27,016 bases of DNA from CBFFRJ01 sp051486985. GTDB lineage: Bacteria; Pseudomonadota; Gammaproteobacteria; Enterobacterales; Enterobacteriaceae. The notes under the pieces are model-generated. The model searched no databases. It was not told the origin of the DNA and was given only the letters and a program-made list of their open reading frames with translations. The position numbers were made by a program, and so were the translations under genes. Of the stretch, positions 1 through 6,109 are shown in pieces (the first letter of the stretch is position 1; each line of letters begins with the position of its first letter). Location: contig NZ_JAHVDV010000044.1 of assembly GCF_051486985.1 (NCBI RefSeq), forward strand, positions 1 to 27,016. The letters are read 5' to 3'.

Positions 1-336
1 ATCTTCATCGCCACCGGTTCTGAAGTGGAGCTGGCGGTTGCGGCATGGGAGAAACTGACTGCCGAAGGCGTGAAGGCGCGCGTGGTGTCCATGCCGTCCA
101 CCGACGCGTTCGACAGGCAGGATGCAGCTTACCGTGAATCTGTGCTGCCGAAAGCGGTGTCTGCGCGTGTTGCCATTGAAGCGGGCATTGCGGACTACTG
201 GTACAAATACGTGGGCCTGAACGGCGCGGTCATTGGCATGACCACCTTCGGTGAGTCTGCCCCGGCGGAGCAGTTGTTTGCGATGTACGGTTTTACGACA
301 GACAACGTGGTGAAAGTGGCAAGGTCGCTGTTGTAG
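1..336 (+). CDS. tkt: Transketolase, C-terminal fragment (gene cut by window start)
   Basis: The frame is open from base 1 and stops at 334-336, giving the last 111 residues of a transketolase. The peptides TGSEVELA, RVVSMPSTDAFD, ESVLPKAV, EAGIADYWYKYVGLNGAVIGM and TFGESAP are the conserved C-terminal domain of thiamine-diphosphate transketolases and resemble E. coli TktA more than TktB. The enzyme transfers two-carbon units in the non-oxidative pentose phosphate pathway, in the cytoplasm. The catalytic and cofactor domains lie outside the window. The convergent neighbour is a DeoR-type sugar regulator rather than the usual tktA neighbours, so this could be a second, pathway-specific transketolase; that point is inference. 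Confidence 0.93.
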   Translation: MFIATGSEVELAVAAWEKLTAEGVKARVVSMPSTDAFDRQDAAYRESVLPKAVSARVAIEAGIADYWYKYVGLNGAVIGMTTFGESAPAEQLFAMYGFTTDNVVKVARSLL

Positions 337-363
337 CAGTTGGCCGGCACGGTGCCAGGTTTT

Positions 364-535
364 CCCCTCACCCTGGCCCTCTCCCCGCAGGGGCGAGGGG
401 AATGCCCGAGCGGGGTTGAGTTATCTCATCCTGTACGCGCACGGCGGGGCTTTCTCCCTCTCCCCGCAGGGGCGAGGTAACTGACCGAGCAGGTTTTCTC
501 CCTCTCCCTGAGGGAGAGGGTCGGGGTGAGGGGGA
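364..535. repeat. REP-like cluster between tkt and the DeoR gene (three units)
   Basis: Three imperfect palindromes built on CCCTCTCCC / GGGGAGAGGG lie at about 364-401, 451-477 and 494-535. The first unit begins with the CCCTCACCC side and the last ends with the mirror GGGTGAGGG, so the cluster is bounded by oppositely oriented units as in BIME-type REP arrays. It fills the gap between two convergent genes, where such hairpins often stop transcription or protect mRNA 3' ends. Confidence 0.8.
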
Positions 536-554
536 ACGAGACGCACTAATGCAA

Positions 555-587
555 TTTTCTGCTCATTTTTCTGAATCGAGCAGAAAA
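555..587. terminator. 10-bp hairpin just beyond the DeoR gene stop
   Basis: TTTTCTGCTC (555-564) and GAGCAGAAAA (578-587) are perfect inverted repeats with a 13-base loop. The hairpin sits immediately 3' of the minus-strand DeoR gene and is AT-rich at its base. A canonical U-tract does not follow on the minus strand, so calling it a terminator is tentative. Confidence 0.45.
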
Positions 588-592
588 GAGCA

Positions 593-1360
593 CTACTCTT
601 CGGCCACCTCAATATGCATATTGAGGTGGCCGAAGTTATCCATATTTGTATCGTGGCTTACCACCACAATATCTAACTCCTCGCAGGCAACCACTTTGTA
701 GCGTGCGACCTGAGACACTTTATCGGCCGTCACAGCGGCGATGACTTCGTTACTCTGCGCCAGCACTTCCTTTTTAAAACAGGCATCTTCGTAATAGACC
801 GCGCTCATCCCGACCTGGGGATCAAGACCGCATACACCGATAAAGGTCTGATCGAAAATCATGCCACGGAGTTGATTCACCGGCTCTGAACCCAGCGTAC
901 TGCCGGTGTGGGCATTTACTTTTCCACCCAGCAGGATAAGTTCAATATTGACCCGCCCGCTCAGTACCGACGCTATCTGCGGAGAGTTAGTCACCACGGT
1001 CAGTTCCATATCCGCAGGCAGGGACTCAACCATCGCCACGTAGGTGGAACCTGCATCAATAAAGACGCATGCCCCCGGCCTGACAAGCTGCGCACACCGC
1101 CTGGCAACCTGCGATTTCTCTGGCATGTTCTGCGTCATCCGGGTTTCGAAACTGGCCGACTGCTTAAACTGACTGACCGCGCCACCGTAGACTTTTTTGC
1201 ACAATCCCTGGCGGGCCAGCTCCTGAAGATCGCGGCGTATGGTGTGCTCTGACACCCCCAACTTACGGGCGATATCTGCACCGATAACCCTGCCGGTTTC
1301 CGTCAGTATCTGATGGATGAGAGACTGCCGTTGCTCGGGCAATGCATCATAATCAATCAC
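593..1360 (-). CDS. DeoR/GlpR-family transcriptional regulator
   Basis: The protein has 255 aa, the usual DeoR-family length. Residues about 8-60 form the N-terminal winged HTH (QRQSLIHQIL, VSEHTIRRDLQELA, GLCKKVYGGAV). The rest is the sugar-phosphate-sensing domain (FIDAGSTYVAMVESLP, VVTNSPQIASVL, LLGGKV, FIGVCGLD). These proteins are usually repressors of sugar catabolic operons released by a phosphorylated sugar; the ligand here is unknown. The start is GTG at 1360, preceded by GAGG about 7 bases upstream. The last codons lie in the 38-bp palindrome at 598-635. It is convergent with the transketolase gene and divergent from the small gene at 1541, either of which could be a target. Confidence 0.88.
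   Translation of the reverse strand: MIDYDALPEQRQSLIHQILTETGRVIGADIARKLGVSEHTIRRDLQELARQGLCKKVYGGAVSQFKQSASFETRMTQNMPEKSQVARRCAQLVRPGACVFIDAGSTYVAMVESLPADMELTVVTNSPQIASVLSGRVNIELILLGGKVNAHTGSTLGSEPVNQLRGMIFDQTFIGVCGLDPQVGMSAVYYEDACFKKEVLAQSNEVIAAVTADKVSQVARYKVVACEELDIVVVSHDTNMDNFGHLNMHIEVAEE
598..635. repeat. 38-bp perfect palindrome inside the 3' end of the DeoR gene
   Basis: Bases 598-616 are the exact reverse complement of 617-635 with no spacer. The left arm runs CTTCGGCCACC to TCAATATG and the centre is ATATGCATAT. The symmetry ends at 597/636. On the minus strand it encodes the C-terminal residues DNFGHLNMHIEVAEE up to two codons before the stop. In RNA it would fold into a stem of about 17 bp with a TGCA loop. 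Confidence 0.9.
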
Positions 1361-1382
1361 ATTCGATCCTCAAGTGAACATA

Positions 1383-1424
1383 ATATTGCACAATGTAGCG
1401 TGATCTATCATAGTGTTGCGATAT
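1383..1424. promoter_or_regulatory. Imperfect inverted repeat upstream of the DeoR gene, possible operator
   Basis: ATATTGCA (1383-1390) and TTGCGATAT (1416-1424) form an imperfect inverted pair in the 180-bp divergent region between the DeoR gene and the small gene at 1541. Autoregulation through sites in the divergent region is common for this family. No consensus is known for this member, so the assignment is weak. Confidence 0.25.
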
Positions 1425-1540
1425 CCATGATACATGCTCAGGTACGCTGCAGGCGATCTCTTCTGCTTTAGGCATGACGATGACAATCATTGAGGCCCTG
1501 TATGTATCAAGCAATCATTTATCAGGAGTTGGATAACACC

Positions 1541-1906
1541 ATGCAGACGCTTGAGCGGCTGACCCTTGCCTGGTTTGCCAGCCATAAAGACCAGCAGCAG
1601 GCCGATCTCTTTTACCGCTATATGAACCAGTCGCAATCCGGCTGTTTTAAGCAACATTACGCACGAGTGCTGGATTCTTCAATGGAGTCTTTGACCAGCG
1701 TACTACCGCAGCTTACCAACCGGCTGGCTCCGGGTGTCGCAGAGACCATTTCCACCTCTGCACTCAAGACCCGGCGTATTTTTAGTCTGATCATCTACTG
1801 GCTCATCCAGTATCACAGTGGTCACGCCAGAGACTTGCCAGAGCGTGAAGAGATGCTTGATATCTTCTCAAGCATCCTTGAGAGCACGACGCTGAAGATG
1901 TGGTGA
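1541..1906 (+). CDS. Hypothetical protein, 121 aa
   Basis: I do not recognise this protein. The frame is open from a TTG at 1490 and has ATGs at 1502 and 1541. I prefer 1541 because CAGGAG lies at 1523-1528 just upstream, though the spacing is a little long. The predicted product is soluble and mostly helical, with a hydrophobic segment IFSLIIYWLIQY near residue 80 that could be a buried helix. It lacks a signal peptide and any clear catalytic motif. Its alpha-helical look recalls the ligand domain of TetR-type regulators without the DNA-binding part, but no HTH is visible upstream. It is divergent from the DeoR gene and may be controlled by it; that is inference. Confidence 0.6.
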   Translation: MQTLERLTLAWFASHKDQQQADLFYRYMNQSQSGCFKQHYARVLDSSMESLTSVLPQLTNRLAPGVAETISTSALKTRRIFSLIIYWLIQYHSGHARDLPEREEMLDIFSSILESTTLKMW

Positions 1907-2218
1907 AGCCAGAGGCATTTTCCCCTGGTATGGTTATGCGGCACATTTTGGTAACCTGCCGTTGCCGTCGTAGGGTGCGTCAACCTGCCGAAGTAAATCC
2001 TGATATTATTCGATGAAGATGCCGTTTATGGCAAAAAATTAACCTAAAAATCAGTGTAAGCGACTTTAAATTATATTTTTTCCAGAGTAAATGACGAGTG
2101 CTGGCAAGGAAGAGCACGCCGTTTACGGTCCCTTTGGATTGTTGTATAACGGAAATGATTAGCACTAAAACTATCGCAACATAATAAGAGTGAACGGCAG
2201 CAGATAAAGGGTAAGGTA
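1907..2218. other. Intergenic gap with no recognised feature
   Basis: The 312 bases between the small hypothetical gene and the aminotransferase gene are AT-rich in their second half. I see no convincing ORF, REP unit or strong terminator. The promoter of the aminotransferase gene presumably lies in 2100-2200; its ribosome binding site AAGG is just before the ATG at 2219. Confidence 0.5.
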
Positions 2219-3400
2219 ATGTCAGACGAGAGAATTTCCACAAAAGTTAAGAACGTACAATCCTCTGCAATCAGGGAATTATTAAAACACAGCAAAATGC
2301 CTGGGGTAATCTCTCTCGGTGGAGGCATTCCGAATCCTGATTTATTCGACCGTGAAGGTCTGCAAATGGCGATGGACAAAGTCCTGTCAGAATCCTGGAA
2401 AGATGCCTTTCAGTATGGTCTGAGTGAAGGTAGCCCGGAACTGCGTGACGCTATTTGCCAGCTCTCTGCGCAACGCCAGATCACCTGTACCCTCGATGAC
2501 GTGGTGATCACCTCCGGCTCCCAGCAATCCCTTGATATGCTTGCCCGCGTGCTGATTAATCCAGGCGACGTCATTGTAGTGGAAAGACCGACGTACCTCG
2601 CCGCGCTGCAGGTCTTTCAGCTGGCGGAAGCACGCCTGGCCTCGGTAGGGACGGATGGTGAAGGGATGATGGTTGACGAGCTGGAAACGCTGGTCCAAAC
2701 CACCACCATCAAAGCCGTATACGTGGTGCCCACCTTTGGCAACCCTGGCGGTGTTACGCTCTCTGATGAGCGCCGCAAAAAACTGGTGGCACTGTCGAAA
2801 CGCTACAACTTCGTCATCATTGAAGACGATCCGTACAGCGAAATTAACTTCACTGACAAGCGGTTCAAGCCCTTAACGGCGTGGGCAAAAGAGATTGATA
2901 ACAGCGACAATGTTATCTACACCTCAACCTTTTCAAAAATTCTGGCACCGGGCGCCCGCGTAGGTTGGGTGATCGCCCCTGAGTGGATTAAACGCCAGAT
3001 AGTGACCCTGAAACAGGCCACGGATTTGCATACCAGTTCGCTCGCCCAGTCGCTCACTTATCATTATCTGCAAACGGGTCGTCTGCCGGCGCAGCTTAAG
3101 ATGATCCGCGCCTCATACAAAGAGAAGTGCGACACGCTGTGCGAACTGATTGAAACTCAACTGGGCGATCATTTGACTTTCCACCGTCCGCAGGGCGGCA
3201 TGTTCCTGTGGGCGAAGTTTACCTACGAAAAGAACGCGACTGACTGGCTGAAGCAGACGCTGGCGAAAGGGGTTGTCTACGTGCCGGGGGAATTTTTCTA
3301 TGCCGATAACCCGGATCACACCACGTTGCGTATGTCTTATGTGTCAGTGACGGATGAAAACCTGAAAGAGGCTGTTTCGCGCCTCAAAGCGTCACTCTGA
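2219..3400 (+). CDS. PLP-dependent class I/II aminotransferase (2-aminoadipate/LysN-like)
   Basis: The protein has 393 aa and a fold-type I aminotransferase sequence of the subgroup related to MocR C-terminal domains and 2-aminoadipate aminotransferases. Visible motifs are SLGGGIPNPDLF near residue 32, QYGLSEGSPELR at about 65-76, ITSGSQQSLD at 97-106, PTFGNPGG with the PLP-contacting Asn175, EDDPYSE at 202-208, and TSTFSKILAPGARVGW with the Schiff-base Lys240. It probably exchanges amino groups between an amino acid and 2-oxoglutarate or pyruvate in the cytoplasm. The exact substrate cannot be read from sequence. The ATG at 2219 follows AAGGGTAAGG. It appears to be a single-gene unit followed by two hairpins. 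Confidence 0.9.
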   Translation: MSDERISTKVKNVQSSAIRELLKHSKMPGVISLGGGIPNPDLFDREGLQMAMDKVLSESWKDAFQYGLSEGSPELRDAICQLSAQRQITCTLDDVVITSGSQQSLDMLARVLINPGDVIVVERPTYLAALQVFQLAEARLASVGTDGEGMMVDELETLVQTTTIKAVYVVPTFGNPGGVTLSDERRKKLVALSKRYNFVIIEDDPYSEINFTDKRFKPLTAWAKEIDNSDNVIYTSTFSKILAPGARVGWVIAPEWIKRQIVTLKQATDLHTSSLAQSLTYHYLQTGRLPAQLKMIRASYKEKCDTLCELIETQLGDHLTFHRPQGGMFLWAKFTYEKNATDWLKQTLAKGVVYVPGEFFYADNPDHTTLRMSYVSVTDENLKEAVSRLKASL

Positions 3401-3409
3401 CTAAAAAAA

Positions 3410-3435
3410 CCATGTATCCCGCCAGGGATACATGG
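3410..3435 (-). terminator. 11-bp perfect hairpin with a minus-strand U-tract
   Basis: CCATGTATCCC (3410-3420) and GGGATACATGG (3425-3435) pair perfectly around a GCCA loop. The run of seven A at 3403-3409 reads as a U-tract after the hairpin on the minus strand, so it looks like an intrinsic terminator for leftward transcription. The stem starts 10 bases after the aminotransferase stop, so it may also stabilise that mRNA. Confidence 0.65.
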
Positions 3436-3444
3436 TGAGTAAAG

Positions 3445-3479
3445 GGTTTATTTTCCCGGTGCAACCTGGAAAATAAACC
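3445..3479. terminator. 12-bp hairpin downstream of the aminotransferase gene
   Basis: GGTTTATTTTCC (3445-3456) and GGAAAATAAACC (3468-3479) are perfect inverted repeats. The loop contains a further GGT/ACC pairing. It follows the 3410-3435 hairpin by nine bases. No U-tract follows on the plus strand, so it may act as an mRNA end-stabiliser rather than as a terminator. Confidence 0.5.
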
Positions 3480-3819
3480 AGCCATCTAAATGCTTCGAGA
3501 ATACTTCCACATAATCTGTAAAAGTACGCCTCCATAATGATTTCTGGAACGTACTGCGTCCAATTCAAAAGTTGAATCATATGATTCAAGAAATAGGAAA
3601 GGCGTAGCCTGAAGGCGTGCTGTATAGCGTGATGTTAAATCCAATGCGTTTTATTTTCGAAGAAAAGCGTTGTTTTCCGAAAAGTTATAGAACGATGTTC
3701 AGGGTGAAGTTGCCCGGAAGAAGTGGCGTAATAAGTGTCTGCGATCTCACATTAATAACACCGGAACGAACATTAATATAAACAAACCTTAAACGAAAAG
3801 GAGCAGAGTTATTTGCAGG
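3480..3819. other. Intergenic gap, with one 18-bp palindrome
   Basis: The stretch between the aminotransferase hairpins and ygjP contains the perfect palindrome TTGAATCATATGATTCAA at 3572-3589 and no gene I can support. A 62-codon leftward frame at 3401-3589 begins in the palindrome, runs through both hairpins and has no ribosome binding site, so I do not call it. Confidence 0.55.
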
Positions 3820-4317
3820 TTAAAGCCAGCCTTCATCCTTGCAAATAAGCCAGAGGCGCATATCAAATTCCAGTTGGTGATACTCTGGCTCCATATGGCA
3901 GCACAACTGATAAAACGCTTTGTTATGATCTTTCTCTTTCAGGTGCGCCAGTTCATGCACCACAATCATGCGTAAAAAGGACTCAGGGGCCTGACGAAAC
4001 ACCGTCGCAACACGTATTTCCGCTTTGGACTTTAGCTTCCCGCCCTGAACGCGGGAAACCGATGTGTGCAGCCCGAGCGCGTTCTTAAGCACATGAATTT
4101 TATTGTCATATGCCACTTTGTTAATTTGCGGCGCATTACGTAAAAACTGGTTTTTAACATCCTGAGTGTACTGGTAAAGCGCTTTATCCGTGGTGATGCC
4201 GTGTGCGTCGGGGTAACGCTTTTGAATAACCTCGCCAAGCCGGTTCTGGGTAATCAGCGTTTGCACCTGGTTTAACAGCGATTCAGGATAACCTTGTAAA
4301 TAAGTCAGCGTTGTCAT
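3820..4317 (-). CDS. ygjP: YgjP family metallopeptidase-like protein (HExxH, SprT-like)
   Basis: The protein has 165 aa against about 167 in E. coli. HELAH at residues 121-125 followed by His131 (HELAHLKEKDH) is the zinc-binding signature of this WLM/SprT-like group. The segments TYLQGYPE, INKVAYDNKIHVLKNALGLHTSVSRVQGGK (in part) and FYQLCCHMEPEYHQLEFD match YgjP. The frame is open to 4437, but I start at the ATG at 4317 because MTTLTYLQGYPE aligns with the E. coli N-terminus and the longer form would overlap rlmG. The substrate is unknown. It is divergent from rlmG with 68 bp between starts, as in E. coli. Confidence 0.9.
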   Translation of the reverse strand: MTTLTYLQGYPESLLNQVQTLITQNRLGEVIQKRYPDAHGITTDKALYQYTQDVKNQFLRNAPQINKVAYDNKIHVLKNALGLHTSVSRVQGGKLKSKAEIRVATVFRQAPESFLRMIVVHELAHLKEKDHNKAFYQLCCHMEPEYHQLEFDMRLWLICKDEGWL

Positions 4318-4385
4318 GGCCAGGGGTTTACATCTCCGGTTAATTAAGCGATAAAACGCGCGAATTCTAGCATTCCGGAGGGGCG

Positions 4386-5516
4386 ATGGGCCAGATTGAG
4401 TTAATCGGACAGTCATTTGCATTAGAGCGTTTTCCACCTAATGCCGAAGAAGCGTCATTACAGGCGTGGGACGCGGCAGATGAATATTTACTGCATCAGT
4501 TAAACGATGCCGCGGGCGTTACGCTCATTTTTAATGACAGCTTTGGTGCGCTTGCCTGCGCGCTGGCAGATTGTCGACCGGTTAGCATCAACGACTCGTT
4601 CATTGCCGAGCAGGCCACCCGCCATAACCTGAGCCTGAACGGTCTGGATGAAGATGCGGTGGTATTTCTCGACAGCCTCAGCGAGTTACCTGACGCCCCG
4701 GCACGTGTTCTTATAAAAATTCCTAAACAGCTTGCCCTGCTGGAGCAGCAACTGCACGCGCTGCGCCGGGTGGTGACGCCGGAAACGCAAATTATCGCCG
4801 GTGCCAAAACCCGGGATATTCACAACTCAACGATGGCGTTGTTCGAGAAGATCCTCGGCCCCACTACCACCACCCTTGCCTGGAAAAAGGCACGACTGAT
4901 CCACTGTACCTTTACTGCGCCTGAGGTTGCCGATGCGCCTGAGACCAATAACTGGAAACTGGATGGCACCGACTGGACTATCCATAACCACGCGAATGTC
5001 TTCTCCCGCAGTGGGCTGGATATTGGCGCGCGACTGTTCCTGAAGCACCTGCCGGAAAATATTGAAGGGGAACTGGCGGATCTGGGTTGCGGTAACGGTG
5101 TGATTGGACTGACGCTGCTGGCACAGAACCCGAATGCCCGCGTGCTCTTTACCGATGAATCGCACATGGCAGTGGCTTCCAGCATGATGAACGTGGAAGT
5201 GAACATGCCGGATGCGCTGTCCCGCTGTGAATTTATGGTCAACAACGGTCTTTCCGGTATTGAGCACGATCGTTTTGACGCCGTGTTATGTAACCCGCCG
5301 TTCCATCAACAGAGCGCCATTACCGACCATATCGCCTGGCAGATGTTCCATGATGCCCGCCGCAGCCTGAAATACGGCGGTGAGCTGATCGTGGTGGGTA
5401 ACCGTCATCTGGATTACTTTCGCAAGCTGAAGAAGATTTTCGGTAACTGCAGCAACGTAGGGGCATCAGGTAAGTTTGCGGTGCTAAAAGCAGTGAAAAC
5501 GCGCAAAAAACGGTAA
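4386..5516 (+). CDS. rlmG: 23S rRNA (guanine-N2-)-methyltransferase RlmG
   Basis: The protein has 376 aa against 378 in E. coli. RlmG methylates N2 of G1835 in 23S rRNA using S-adenosylmethionine. The N-terminal half is a degenerate methyltransferase-like domain. The C-terminal half carries the SAM motif DLGCGNG at residues 232-238 and the catalytic NPPFH at 303-307. The segments ILGPTTTTLAWKKARLI and NHANVFSRSGLDIGAR are characteristic. The ATG at 4386 has GGAGG six bases upstream. It is divergent from ygjP, and the adjacent fadH keeps the E. coli order. Its 3' end is followed at once by a REP-like unit. Confidence 0.96.
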   Translation: MGQIELIGQSFALERFPPNAEEASLQAWDAADEYLLHQLNDAAGVTLIFNDSFGALACALADCRPVSINDSFIAEQATRHNLSLNGLDEDAVVFLDSLSELPDAPARVLIKIPKQLALLEQQLHALRRVVTPETQIIAGAKTRDIHNSTMALFEKILGPTTTTLAWKKARLIHCTFTAPEVADAPETNNWKLDGTDWTIHNHANVFSRSGLDIGARLFLKHLPENIEGELADLGCGNGVIGLTLLAQNPNARVLFTDESHMAVASSMMNVEVNMPDALSRCEFMVNNGLSGIEHDRFDAVLCNPPFHQQSAITDHIAWQMFHDARRSLKYGGELIVVGNRHLDYFRKLKKIFGNCSNVGASGKFAVLKAVKTRKKR

Positions 5517-5518
5517 GA

Positions 5519-5622
5519 GCCCTCACCCCGACCCTCGCCCTCAGGGCTGAGGGATCCCCACAAAATAATACGCGCGCGGAAAGTCCCCTCGCCCCTTTGG
5601 GGAGAGGGCCAGGGTGAGGGGA
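5519..5622. repeat. REP-like pair after rlmG
   Basis: Two palindromic units lie at about 5519-5556 (CCCTCACCC side first) and 5584-5622 (GGGTGAGGG side last), oriented towards each other. They start two bases after the rlmG stop and abut the long structured element at 5643. They probably serve as the transcription end of rlmG. Confidence 0.75.
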
Positions 5623-5642
5623 ACATGCGGCTCTTGTGGTCA

Positions 5643-5893
5643 TTCCGTTCACCTTATGTTCCTTGCTTTTCTGTCACGCCAGAACCCGTGAACGTGCCAG
5701 GGTGGTTCACCGCCACCACCCTGGCGACCCGGGCTCCCGGCCAGGAAAATCGCCGCTTCGCGGTCCATGATGCTTATGTCGTCTGACTATCGGGTCGGGG
5801 ACCAGCCTGCATCCCTGCAGGCTATCCCCTCCGCCCGCTTCCCTGCGGGCGGCCCCGGTCAGCCGTCAACGCCTCATCGATTTTCAGCCGGAC
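5643..5893. repeat. Long structured repeat, copy A (251 bp)
   Basis: The element begins TTCCGTTCACCT and ends CAGCCGGAC. Helices visible in it are: P1 CGTTCAC (5646-5652) with GTGAACG (5688-5694); P2 GCCAGGGTGG (5696-5705) with CCACCCTGGC (5716-5725), loop TTCACCGCCA; a small CCGC-TTC-GCGG; P5 AGCCTGCA (5804-5811) with TGCAGGCT (5816-5823), loop TCCC, flanked by GGGGA/TCCCC; and P6 CCGCCCGC (5831-5838) with GCGGGCGG (5845-5852), loop TTCCCT. The same architecture recurs at 26405-26657, and the 3' 147 bases recur inverted at 26870-27016. I see no credible protein in it. Confidence 0.85.
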
Positions 5894-5965
5894 CCAGTCA
5901 TCGCGGTAACGGTTTTATTCTCATTGCGCCGTGATATCGCTGCAAAACGTCATATTACTGGGGAT

Positions 5966-6053
5966 TCCTCAGCCCTAAAGGGGAGAGGGAACCGATCGAG
6001 CATGCCGGGGTTTTCTCCCTCTCCCTGAGGGAGAGGGCAGGGGTGAGGGGGAG
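5966..6053. repeat. REP-like units beyond fadH
   Basis: A partial unit at about 5966-5990 and a full unit at 6011-6053 (CTCCCTCTCCC to GGGTGAGGG) lie between structured repeat A and the fadH stop. They face the rlmG-side units across the 251-bp element, so the element is bracketed by REPs. The remaining bases of the 5517-6109 gap show nothing else. Confidence 0.75.
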
Positions 6054-6109
6054 AAAAGTGCAGCGTAGCTCAAGCTTCCCGCCACTATCCTCTTAAAAAA
6101 ATATTTAAA

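Noticed and set aside
3401..3589. Leftward 62-codon frame after the aminotransferase gene
   Set aside because: It runs through two perfect hairpins and starts in a palindrome, with no ribosome binding site and no recognisable protein features.
5643..5893. Retron or group II intron RNA
   Set aside because: No reverse transcriptase gene is near any copy and no domain V-like or msr/msd layout is apparent.
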